64,000 nucleotides of DNA from Mesostigma viride (lineage: Eukaryota; Streptophyta; Mesostigmatophyceae; Mesostigmatales; Mesostigmataceae), in NCBI GenBank assembly GCA_009746045.1, contig RPFO01000348.1, positions 1,734,801 through 1,798,800 of the forward strand. The letters run 5' to 3'. The number at the start of each line of letters is the position of its first letter. The stretch's first letter is position 1. A program made the translations under genes and the position numbers. Shown one piece after another: positions 26,301 to 38,300 of this stretch. Below the pieces are notes generated by a model that searched no databases, was not told the DNA's origin, and was given only the letters and a program-made list of their open reading frames with translations.

Positions 26301-29300
26301 GGGTTTGTGGGTTTGTGGGTTTGTGGGTTTGTGGGTTTGTGGGTTTGTGGGTTTGTGGATTCGTGGGTTTGTGGGTTTGTGGGTTTGTGGGTTTGTTGGT
26401 TTGTGGGTTTGTGGGTTTGTGGGTTTGTGGGTTTGTGGGTTTGTGGGTTTGTGGGTTTGTGGGTTTGTGGGTTTGTGGGTTTGTGGGTTTGTGGGTTTGT
26501 GGGTTTGTGGGTTTGTGGGTTTGTGGGTTTGTGGGTTTGTGGGTTTGTGGGTTTGTGGGTTTGTGGGTTTGTGGGTTTGTGGGTTTGTGGGTTTGTGGGT
26601 TTGTGGGTTTGTGGGTTTGTGGGTTTGTGGGTTTGTGGGTTTGTGGGTTTGTGGGTTTGTGGGTTTGTGGGTTTGTGGGTTTGTGGGTTTGTGGGTTTGT
26701 GGGTTTGTGGGTTTGTGGGTTTGTGGGTTTGTGGGTTTGTGGGTTTGTGGGTTTGTGGGTTTGTGGGTTTGTGGGTTTGTGGGTTTGTGGGTTTGTGGGT
26801 TTGTGGGTTTGTGGGTTTGTGGGTTTGTGGGTTTGTGGGTTTGTGGGTTTGTGGGTTTGTGGGTTTGTGGGTTTGTGGGTTTGTGGGTTTGTGGGTTTGT
26901 GGGTTTGTGGGTTTGTGGGTTTGTGGGTTTGTGGGTTTGTGGGTTTGTGGGTTTGTGGGTTTGTGGGTTTGTGGGTTTGTGGGTTTGTGGGTTTGTGGGT
27001 TTGTGGGTTTGTGGGTTTGTGGGTTTGTGGGTTTGTGGGTTGTGTTTGTGGGTTTGTGGGTTTGTGGGTTTGTGGGTTTGTGGGTTTGTGGGTTTGTGGG
27101 TTTGTGGGTTTGTGGGTTTGTGGGTCTGTGGGTTTGTGGGTTTGTGGGTTTGTGGGTTTGTGTGTGTGAGAGTGAGTTTTCTCGTGTGGGCACCACGAAT
27201 GGTTGGTCTGGCAGGATAGTGTGAATGCTGGGTCTGGCAGGGCAAGTGCCATTTGGATTGCCGACTACAACCACCACCACCACATCAACTCGCTCACAGG
27301 CGTGCAATCTTCACGCATGTGCATGATGCACAGTTTCGAATCAACGACTGTTGCTGGTGCTGGTGCCTCCACTGCTGGTTATTGGGTGCCTACGTGCTGG
27401 CTATCCGCGGGGTGTGCCGCACTCCGATGACTTAACTAATCCGATGGTTGCATGTGCCAGGAGTTACGAGTACAAGAAGAAAGGCATCAGCGTGCGGACG
27501 CAAGACAACCTGGCCATCCACCTGGTGCCCTACAGCGAGCACTCCAGCTTTGCGGAGCTGCAGGCAATGGTGTCGCTGGTCAAGCCTGTGCGGCTCGTGC
27601 CCACGGTGAGGTGTGCTAGGTTTAGATGAAGGAGGGATCGTTCCGGATGCCAAAACTACACAAGACATTGTTTCCGCCATGAGCAATGATGATGATTGTT
27701 TTAAGTAGTGGCTAATTATAGGTATACGAGATATATCAGAACACGTTTGAAGAGATGGGCATCATTCATTACTCCCACAGTAAGGGGCTAAATGAAGGCA
27801 AAAGAAGACGAGACCTCATACCCATGGTGCGGATAGTTGCTACGGTGAGGGTCGATGCACACTTTTCTTTGAACAGGGGCTCATTCGAGGTCACTAAGGA
27901 TCAGACCCCTACTAGGCCCACAACCCATACTACTACAACATTCTACAATACAGGCTGTGTAGTATAAGACTGTGACCATGGAGAGGGGCGAGGGATAATG
28001 GACGGGGCGTATTGCGTTAGAGGATAATGTTAGAGGATAATGGACGGGGCGTATTGGGTTAGAGGAGATTGTTAGAGGATAATGTTGGAGGATAATGTTA
28101 GAGGATAATGGACGGGGCGTATTGGGTTAGAGGAGATTGTTATAGGATAATGTTAGAGGATAATGTTAGAGGATAATGGACGGGGCGTATTGGGTTAGAG
28201 GAGATTGTTAGAGGATAATGTTAGAGGATAATGTTAGAGGATAATGGACGGGGCGTATTGGGTTAGAGGAGATTGTAGCAACGTGTTTCTGATATTGGAT
28301 CCAAATCAAAGCGTCTTAAAGCCTCTCAAAGCGCATCAAGCATCTGAAAGTGTCTGCGCTTACAAGGCCCCTTCAATTGAAGCGTATAGCTTCACCGACG
28401 CTGTGGACGCTGTAGATTGTGATGGTCCACAAGAGTTTGTGTGCATGCATCCATGTGCGCATCATTATATGCTTGTTTAAACGCACAGAGGGCAAAGGGG
28501 AGGTCGCTACCAGCCATGGTTTTCTCATAACGCAAATTAGGGGAGGATGCGTCCAGGCATATAGGCAATGCAGTTGGTGCGGTCTTCAGCTACATTTTTT
28601 CTAGAGCAATGCTTATTCCACAGCCACCATTTTTTCTACAGATACATCTTTTCGAGGTTCAGACGTGTCCCCTTCAACTTGGCATGCCTGGTGGATCATT
28701 ACTGCAAGTTCTGTCACTGAAAATTGAATTTTCACTATCATCACCTTTCACTGATTTGCCCCATGAAGACTTCCGTGTGTCCGTGTCCTTATGGTCAAGC
28801 ATATTGTAATGAAATTTAGTTCTTTTGTCAAAGCAATTTCCCCCATTTTGCTCCCTGCTGCTTACGTTTCGTTGCTTGCATGTGCTGTCCATCCCATGGG
28901 CGCAGGTCGGCGTGGACAACGGCCCGGATGCCGAGAAGGCAGCCGCAGGGATGCTCAAGCACCTGACAGGGCTGTTGGACCAGACAGCCAGGTGTGATTT
29001 CTCTAGTTGTGGTAGGGATGTGCTAGTTGCGGCATGGCTATGCTGATAGCTTCTTGTCACTTTGCAATTTTGTCTGGCAGTCGCTGAAATGTCGCCTGGC
29101 AACAAATGCATTTGAGTTCCTGTACTGGGTGGTCAGTAGCTGTTGCCTGTGCCAGTAGACAGCTACACCGTCCCGCGTAATTAGTGTGAGTGTTGTATTA
29201 GCGCAGGTTTGCAATCAGAGTGGGCCGAAATAGTGTTGGTGCTGTCCACACAATAGTACCTTAGTTTTGGAAATCGTTGTCTCGTGGCGCGGCACGCATT

Positions 29301-32300
29301 GATTGAAACGTGTTTTCCTCCGGTGTTGAGCATGTTGCCCGGCTTGTGATACGTGCAAACCACCTGTCTCGACGAGCTTTACTAACATCCGGTGTCAAAG
29401 TCAAGTAAGGTCGCGTACTCGACCTAATTTCTTAAGAAAGCATGTCTGGTAATGGAGTACATTGTACATCGCGAATAGTGTAAGTGTACAATCAGCATGG
29501 GCCGGACCGTTGGCAGCATTACCCCCCAGAAACATCGTCTCGCAATCACTGCAGCCCTCATTAGGTACGCGGGTATGGTGTAGTGAGGAGGAGGAAGAGG
29601 TGGTGTTGATGCTGGTGTTGGTACGCAGACGCTGGGCCAGCCTTGGCTTTGTCACGCCTTGCATAGGAGCAGTGTCCACAGCTTACCGTGGCCGCCACAG
29701 CGGCCATGCCTTAAATCTCTCGCTGCGTTTTCGTGGCTAGAACTGGAAATGCGACCTCTTTGCTGGGCAAAGCGACAGGGTGGCCCTCGCAAAACCTAGG
29801 GCGTGTTGACGCCGCGACAAAAATGTCTCACGGTAAAATAGCTCACGGTTGTTGGTGCCATGGTGCTTGTGGGCGTTGGGCCATGGCTTTCTGTCGATCC
29901 ATGGCTTTCTCTCGATCCAGCAAAAGCGCGTTCCTGAAAGGTTTCTGGAAGAAAGGCCAGCACCCACAGGATGTGACAGGGGGCAGCAGCAAGCGGGGGG
30001 GGAAGCGCGCGCGTGACGGGTGCCAGTTGCAGGAGCGAGGCGTGGCGGAAGTGGGTGGCATCACTCGCATGGAGCGAGGAGACATGGAGGGAGGTGATGC
30101 GGGGGAATGTGATGGGAAGGCGCCACGGGGGGGGGCAGGGGATGGTCAGGAGGAAGAGAATGGGGATTTGAGGGGTTCCGATGTGATATGTTCCAAGTCG
30201 AAACGTGCCAAAGGAAGAAGCATCGATCATGGTGTCAAAGGAGGCAGGGAGATGGTGATGGAAGAAAAGGGCGGGGGGGAGGAGCAGCCAATGCAGGAGC
30301 AGCGAACGCACCAGGACGAGGCAGCTGTGATGGATACTGCCGTGGAGACTGGAGAGGAGACTCGAGGTGGTAGTCAAGAGAGTCCGGGTGGTGACACTGA
30401 TAGCACTGATAGCCTGGGTGGCGAGACCGATGGCCTGGGTGGGGGCAACGATGGCCTTGGTGGCTCTACCGGGGTTTCTATGGAACATGCCGAGGCCGTC
30501 GCCAGCCTGGAAGCCATCTTGGGAGGCCAGCTCACCCGCGCAGAGGCGAGTGAGTTGCTCGAGTGCTGCGGGTGGGATGTCGCGCGTGCAGTGGCGCGGC
30601 ACTTTGACGGCAATGACGCCAGCGGGCCAAGGGAGCTGGGTGGCCCTACTGCTGTGGCACGTTTGGATGACGACGGTGCCGTCAGCAGTGCCGAGTTAAT
30701 ACCAGGTGGAGTATCGGAGGATGTGGTGGTGTCGGGGGATGCCAGCAGGGGGGATGAGGGTGTCGAAGGCAGCGGGGGATCCGGTCACGAGGAGCGCTCG
30801 TGGGGTCATGAATCAGAAATATCGCCAGCGGTGCCAGCGAGCGCCCGAGGTGGGCATGAAGGCAATGCCAGAGCTGGCCAGAACAGCGCTAATAAGAGCA
30901 ACAATAATCCAGCCAGCCATCACAGTCTCCTACTGGCAGCCGCACCCGCCTCTTCGGCCCCCGGAAAGCCGCCGTCTGCCACTGCCAAGGCGAACGCGGG
31001 CCGTAAGAAGCTCAAGGCGGCCGGCGGTGGGTTCAAGGCGGTAGGGACCCTGGCGTCGTCGGCCGCTGGCGGGGGCAAGGCTAAGACGCCGTCAAAGGGC
31101 CAGCAGCTGACGATGCATGCGTTTTTCTCGCGCAGCCCGAACACAGGGGGTGGGACGACCACAGCGGGCTCAGGGCAGTCGCCAGCATCTGCTAGCAGGG
31201 GGGTTATGAGTCCCCTGGGGGCGTTGGTTTGTGGAGGCGGTGATGATGAGCCGGCCCAGAGACCGCTGGGTGGCCCGCCAGCATTATTGAGGCAGCCAGG
31301 TGGAGCAGGGACGATGGAGGGGGGCAGACCTGTGGCGCGCCGGCTACAGCAAGGGATGAGGCAGGGGGACGTGGCTCCAGAGCGAACTGGCAGTTCTCAG
31401 GTATTGGCCGGCCATACCAGTGCCAAGCATCCCGGGCAAGAAGCAGACGCCAGCATTACTGGGCACGCTTGCGAGAAAGGAAATAATTCTGAATTGGAGG
31501 CGAGGGGCGGCGATATGGGTGGCACGGGTGCCACGGGAGTGTTCCCTACAGACTTTGGGGCGGGTGTGGAAACAGGGGGCCAAGATGTGGTGGCGGGTGA
31601 GGGAGGGGTGGGTGTGGCGGAGGTGCAGGATGGAGGGTTGCCCCCCGGTCGGGCGAATGATGAGATAGCGGCGGCCCCAGCGGGAGCTGGGGAGATGACA
31701 GCTGGCGATGGGCCCTCGTGGGACGATGAGCTGGCGGACGAGGAGGATGAGCTGGCGAGCGTGGGCAGCGGGGATGAGCTGGAGGATGACATCGGCGAGC
31801 GAGCGGGAAAGGGAGGTGGTGGCTTTGTGGATGACGGCGACATGGATGCGTTTGGTGGCAAGGGCGGCAGGGGCGCCAAGCGGGCCCGCAAGGGGACAGG
31901 TGGCAGTACCGGAGCGAACAGCAAGCCAGCAGCGGGCAAGGGCAAAGCCTCCGTGCCTGCAGCTGTGCAGTCATCAGGGGAAGGGGCGCCTTCGTCGCCA
32001 CTTCTGCTGCCGCCCCAGGCCTATGATCCGGTGGCACATGCCGGGTGGCCCGTGGGGCAGCCGGCTCCCTATGCCGCGCTGGCGCGGGCATTCGAGCTGT
32101 TGGATACGGACCGCGGCCGCCTGCGCATGACAAACATATTCACGAATCTCTTCCGCAGCCTGCTGGCGATGGCGCCGGCGGACGTGCTCCCTGCAGTGTA
32201 CCTGTGCACCAATCAGATCGCACCGGATTTCATGAACGTGGTGCGTGGCAGGCGGGCGCCCTGTGATGGGAGGGGGTCGTAGTTAGGGGGGGCGCATATA

Positions 32301-35300
32301 TGATATAACCAGCATTTTCTCATTAAACGTGTGGCCATCGGCATACTACTCGTATATCTTCAGGTTTCCTTACAAATAGCAGGTTTCCTTACAAATAGCA
32401 GGTCTCCTTACAAATAGCAGGTTTCCTTACAAATAGCCTTCCACTTGGCACCCTATGTTACATCTATGCCGTCATGGCGTCCGCCCTCCAACTCGTCCTG
32501 TACAGGGCCAGTTGGGTATGGCATCGGTGCATGGCTTTCTAGCTGGCTCACATTGCAAGCTAGATCTTGAGAGTTCGAAGGTGCAAGCTAGATCTTGAGA
32601 GGATATCTTTCTTCTGTCTCACGTACGTGCTTCTTAGGGATGCATTGGAGTGAGACGGTCGCCCTTGCGAGTGCCCAACTGTCCATGCTCCCACTTTCTC
32701 CCCCTTGCGATAACCCAAGTTCTTTCCCGGATCAGGCCACCCAGCCCTCTCGCCAACATCCCAGCTTGCTCGCGAGTGTCTAGTAGCGTAGTGAGTTCGA
32801 GTGAATCCCGTTCATGAAGGGCCTACCTTTTGTATCGTCTGCACCATGCGTATGAGGGGTCTGGATTTGGAGAGCTCCATTGTCGTTACCCAATGGGTCC
32901 ATTGTCATGGCATGATTCCATGTCACTGTGAAAAGCCTGCAGCCTCTCTGGTACTGGTACACTGGCCGTGCCCCTATAGCCGCCATCCCTGTAGCCGCAA
33001 GCAGCTGCCACCCGGTGGCAGCGCAGAGCATCTGTTGCGCAGACACCTCGGTACTCAGCCGACCACAGGATGCACGCAGATGCATGCGCCCTCCTCACAC
33101 TTGCCCCCCTCGCACACGTCCTCCTCACACGCGTCCTCTTGATGTCGACAGTCAGCACCACAGAACCTGAGCACAACACCGTGGCCTGGAAGCCTGGGAA
33201 AGACATACCACGCAGTATTTGTTTGTTAGCATATACTAGCGTATACTACTATCATACATTCATTGAGAAATATAAAATTACGGACATGAGAGGGGCATGC
33301 AACATAAGGAAATTAATTTATATACGTGCTATATACTAATATGCATTGTACTCTACATATAGTATGTACACTACTATATATTGTATATACTGATGAAACT
33401 AGTACTTTATACATGTACTACTGTGTTTCTGCCAATCGTTTTTGCCTGTTGCCCATTGCTTGCTACTTGTTTGCCAACCGGTTGCCCAGTGCTTGCCCAC
33501 TGTTTTCCTGTTGCCACTTGTTTGCACCTTGTTTGTATTTTGGTTGCCACTTATTTGCCAATCGTTTGCCAATGGTTGGCCACTTATTTGCCAATCGCTT
33601 GCCAATGGTTGGCCACTTATTTGCCAATCGTTTTGGCCTGCCACTCTGTCCACTCGCCACCCTATACACACGGCTATATACACACGGCTAGTTTGTCTCT
33701 AGTCTCATCCGTGTAAGCACTTATGTGCGTGCCTGCGGTCACCACGTGCCCTTCGCCGCATGGTGTATCCCAAACGCTGGCCACCACTGGCTTCTTCACC
33801 AGCAACTGAGCATCGGCGGCGCACTCGTGGCGGCGGCGGTATCCGAAGTGACGGGCGTTCCCCGAGCGCGGCTGCGGTCACTATACGCGGAGCTGGGTGA
33901 CCTGGGCGACGTCGCGTATGCGTGCAAGGGGCGGCAGAAGCTGCTGAGGCCGCTGCCCCCCCTCACCGTCACCGATTTCTACAACACGCTGGTTCGCATC
34001 AGGTGGGTGTTCGCGTCTGTCTCTTCTTTTTAACTACGTATTTTAGTAGTTGATTGTGCGCACTTTCCATGATGAAGGTGTCTTCAAGCGAAGATGTCTT
34101 CAAGCGAAGATGTCTTCAAGCGAAGATGTCTTCAAGCGAAGACGTCTTCAAGTAAACTTGTCTTCAAGCGAAGATGTCTTCAAATTAGCCAGATAGCACC
34201 CACAGAATGCCTCATGTAGTTTCCTTGTTTAGGCCTTGATCACATGCACTCTGCATTGTGCATTTTGTTTGTTTGACAGTCTTTGATGGCATCGGTACAT
34301 TTCCATGTGCCCAAAGACTGTCCTAGTGGGACCTATGAGTTCACTACAAGCATGAGAGAAGCATTTCAATATGCTCATGAATGATAATATTTTATCATAT
34401 TTTATCATATCTACTCTGCCGATGCGTCCGTCAGCGAATCATGTGTCCGCGGCCGCACGCGTGCATCCCTTGAACCTGCCGCACACGCGACTGCCTTTGG
34501 ACCTTTTGCCCCTGTTTGCCCTTTCTGGTGCTTGAATGCTTCCCCCCTGCTTCCCCCCTGTGCCCCTGGCCGCCAGCAAGGAGGGCGGCGAGGGCACGGT
34601 CCAGCGCAAGAAGCTGCTGATGCAGGGCGTGATGCGCGCGTGCAGGGAGCGGGAGATCCGCTACGTGGTCCGCACGCTGCTGCAGCACCTGCGCGTGGGC
34701 GCCGTCCTCAAGACCATCTTGCCAGCTGTCACGCGCGCGGCCGTGCTCACCCACGCTGCGGCTGCCCCCACCGCCACTGCTGCTGTTGCCTCGGGGCCAG
34801 AGGCCAGGGTCCCTGCATCCGGGCCGTCGTCGTCGCCCCGTATTGCTGGTTTTGTGCCAGTTCCAGAGCCCCAAATGCAGGTGGGGTGCCCGCTGCCGTT
34901 GCCATTTCGTTTCCATTCTGTTTTTATACAGACGGGGCAAAGCGGCTTTTCTCTCTTTCCACAACCCACCACTCCCCCTCTTGGTGCCTCTTTTTGCACC
35001 AGGTGCCTTCTAGGTTTACGTAAATGCAAGGAGACCCGCCAGCTGCAAAGTAAAAGTTCAAACTTCAAACTGGGAACTGCGAACTGTGAACAGCAAAGCC
35101 AAACTGCGAGCCGCAACTGCAAAGTCAATGCGAGGGAAGCAAGATGGCGGTGGGCATGGCTAAACCACCAGCACATGCTCTGAGGACGTTCTCGGCATCG
35201 TTCATAGAAATTCTGCCTTGGGCATTAGCACCAAGGTCGAGGTGATCTGCCTCTGTTCGCATGGAAGCTGTTAATCGTGTGCCGTGTACTTGATGACGAT

Positions 35301-38300
35301 AAACAAGATGAAGCTTATCATGATCGCAAAAACAATACTAAAAAATGGCGAGGTGCCAAAATGGAGACTATGATTCTGCATGTTGCTGACATTTTCTCCA
35401 TGGACTCCGCCATTTGGATTGCGCACGCATAGCACCGATGCTGGCAACCCTCAAACACCCGTGCCCCCTATTCCCTAATAACATCCTATGGTGCTATCCA
35501 TGGTGCGATACATCCCATGGAATTACTACTATGACTGCTTCCATCATTATTAATATCGTGAACACGTTGTACTATCCGTGGCACTTCTGGCATAACACAG
35601 GGGGCGGTCCAGACGGTCATGGAGGCGTTTGCCACCTGTCCCTCCCTCGACGTGATCATCCCCGTCTTGATCGAGCCGCCGCCACGTGGCGGCGTTGCGC
35701 GTGTTCCAGCACTATGCGCGATGCGACCAGGCATCCCCGTGAAGCCCATGCTGGCCAAGCCCGCGGATGGCATCCTGTCGGTACTCGACGAGTTTGGCTC
35801 GTCGCCCTTCGTATGCGAGTATAAGTACGACGGTCAGCGTGCACAGATCCACCTGGAGGCTTCTGGCAGGGTGTGGGTGTTCTCCCGTAATCTGGCAGAT
35901 AGCACGGAGAGGTTCCCCGACGTGGTGGCGTTGGTCAAGGAGGCGGTCGCGGGGCCGGGTGGCGCGAGGTCGTTCGTTATCGACGCCGAGATCGTCGGCG
36001 TGCGGAGGACCCCGGCAGCTCCACCCGGCGGGTACAGGAAGAGGGCAACGGATTTGGGAGAGGGCCAACAAAGCGGCAAGGGTGAGGTGGAGCATAGAGG
36101 GGAGTGCCAGGAGAATCGTCGGGAAGATGGGGGGCATGGTCACGGGGGCTGTTGGAGCAAGGTTGAGGATGATGGGCTTGATGATGAGTCAGATGAGGGG
36201 CATGATGAGGGGCATGATGAGGGGCCGGGTGATGGGCATGATGAGGGGCACAAGGAGGGTGGGGTCCGCGGTGATTTTGGGGAGGGGGTTGATGAGCTCC
36301 GCAGTAAAGAGGCTGATGGTGCGCCACTTGGCAGGGTCGCGACGCAGCCTTGCGGGTCACTGTCTCCCGAGAACCTGGTCGGGAAACGCCAGCATAAACC
36401 CAGCGGTGGCGGTGGCGGTGGTGGAAGTGCACACAAGAGGTACTATTACGGTGGCGAGGGCGCAGGTGGCGGTAGGGACAGCCAGGAAGGCACCATGGAG
36501 CTGATTCCGTTCCAGGAGTTAAGCACTCGGGGGAGAGTCGACGTGGCACTTGCAGACGTCACAGTGGACGTGTGCGTGTTCCTGTTTGATTTGCTCTACC
36601 TGGATGGGCGGTCACTGCTGAAGGAGACGTTGCGCACGCGTCGGTCGCTGATGTCATCGGCGTTCCCTCGGATGCGGCCGCGATATTTTGAGATGGCGCG
36701 ATGCGTGCTCGTGCAGGGGGGTGAGGGGGGTGGCGGCGGCATTTCTGGGGGTGGCTTCGGCATTAATGCCTTGGCTGCAAGCGACAAGACCAGTGGCCGA
36801 GAGGACCACGAAGGCAATCACAGGGACGGGGATCTGAATAGCAGTAATAGCAACCGCCCCCATGGAGGTGATGTGGCAGCTGCTGCCAGTAATGATAGCC
36901 TTCATCAGTGCAGGGATGTTGTGGTGGCAGCTGGCAGTGCGGGAAGGGTGGCGGCGGTTGGTGAAGCGCCTGCGGGGCCGCTGACTCGGGAAGGGGAACA
37001 TGGCGAGATGAGGGACGGCTGGGAGCACCCAGCACAGCCTTGCTTGAAGAGTCCCGCGGCTGGTGTGGCTGGCGGTTGTGATGGTGGTGGCGGTGGTGGT
37101 GGTAATGCTGGTTCTGCTGGAGCTAGTGCTGCTGACACCGCCAATGTCGCTGACATCAGCGACGCAGCGGGTGCCAGCGCGCCCGAGGAGGTCGTGCGTT
37201 CCTTCTTCCAGCAAGCGCTCGCGTGCGGGTGCGAGGGCCTGGTGGCCAAAGCCCTCGATGACGGTGCCAGCACATACGAGCCAGCGCGCCGCTGCTCCCA
37301 CTGGCTCAAGCTCAAGAAGGACTATGTGCTCGACAAGAGGGGCTTGGATGTGCATGGGATGAGCGACAGCGTGGACCTGGTGCCGATTGGCGCGTGGTGG
37401 GGCAACGGGCGCAAGGCGGGCTGGTTCAGGTGGGGACTGGGACTGGGAGGGAGGCACTGTAGAAGAAGGCAGGGGTTCCGCGAGTTTTTTGCTATGTACC
37501 ACCATCATGTGCACGATGATATGCGCCATATTGTCCACCCACACTAAACATGACGCAGTGCGTTGCTTATGTTGTCATCCCCACACAAGGGGCTGTGGAT
37601 GGGCGGTAGCAGATGATCGGGCATGCTTTTTGGCTGGAAGGGGGGTACCTTGCGACTTGGCCGATACTATGCTAATTAACAATATGCGTTCAGGGAGTCC
37701 TGGGTGTACCACGCCAGCTGTACGATTTAGTATTTGTTATTTAATATTTGTTTGTTTACTTGGGGAGCGATGCCTTCATGCTATACAGCTGCTGCATGGT
37801 CTAGGAGCATCAACACAAGAAGAATGATATGGTTCAGGAAAGAGGAGATTACCCTGGCACCTTTTCCAACTATTACTCTGGTTGCCAGGTACCAAACACT
37901 TTTGGGGGGAAGCCTCGTCTTGGCTGTCGACCTGTTCTCCCTTGCCTTACCGCAGAATCGAACACTCAGAAATGTGTTTGCAATAGAGTCACGTCCATTG
38001 CCCACTCTTTCTCCACCAACTTTGGAGGCATGGGCAGCTATTTTTGCCATTGCCTGTGTCTCTGGAACGCCCAGGCAGCAAAATAGAAGGAAGCTATAAG
38101 CAAAGTAGAAGCAAACTAGAAACTGCTCTGAAGCAGCGACGTCACGCTGAAGCAGCAAAGTAGTCTTTTTTCATCAAAGAGGTAGTCGGCTGACATGTGT
38201 AAGGCAGGTGTGCCCAAATGGCAGTCCCCGTGGTTGGGGTACCCAGTTCTGGACAAATCAAGTTAGTTTTGGCCGAATCGAGGAAGGGATAGTTGTTATA

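Larger units (their letters stand above)
14396..28991 (+). other. LIG6: LIG6 exons 1-10: SNM1/Pso2-type nuclease half
   Basis: Residues 1-453. Metal-binding motifs appear in SNM1 order. Motif 1 is the Asp in VIVDGFR. Motif 2 is THYHSDHY, with H45, H47, D49 and H50 at the exon 1-2 junction. Motif 3 is H108 in ANHCPGA, and motif 4 is D133 in HSGD. The SNM1 signature LDTTYCNP begins at about residue 157. Beta-CASP features follow: YVIGKEK, the PTGW segment, the motif B histidine in LVPYSEHS (H404), and motif C in VRLVPT. Exon 5 contains an extra disordered stretch of about 80 residues rich in Ser, Asp and Lys before KRTLFLIST. All expected metal ligands are present, so the nuclease is predicted active. 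Confidence 0.95.

Noticed and set aside
23178-27160. Chromosome end (true telomere)
   Set aside because: The LIG6 gene continues in correct phase on both sides, so the array is internal. The unit is also not a common telomere repeat.
23529-27307. Very long open frames (up to 1238 codons) reading NPQTHKPT- or [12 protein letters not shown] repeats
   Set aside because: They are frame artefacts of the 8-bp repeat, present on both strands and in all frames, and they lie inside a LIG6 intron bounded by phased exons.
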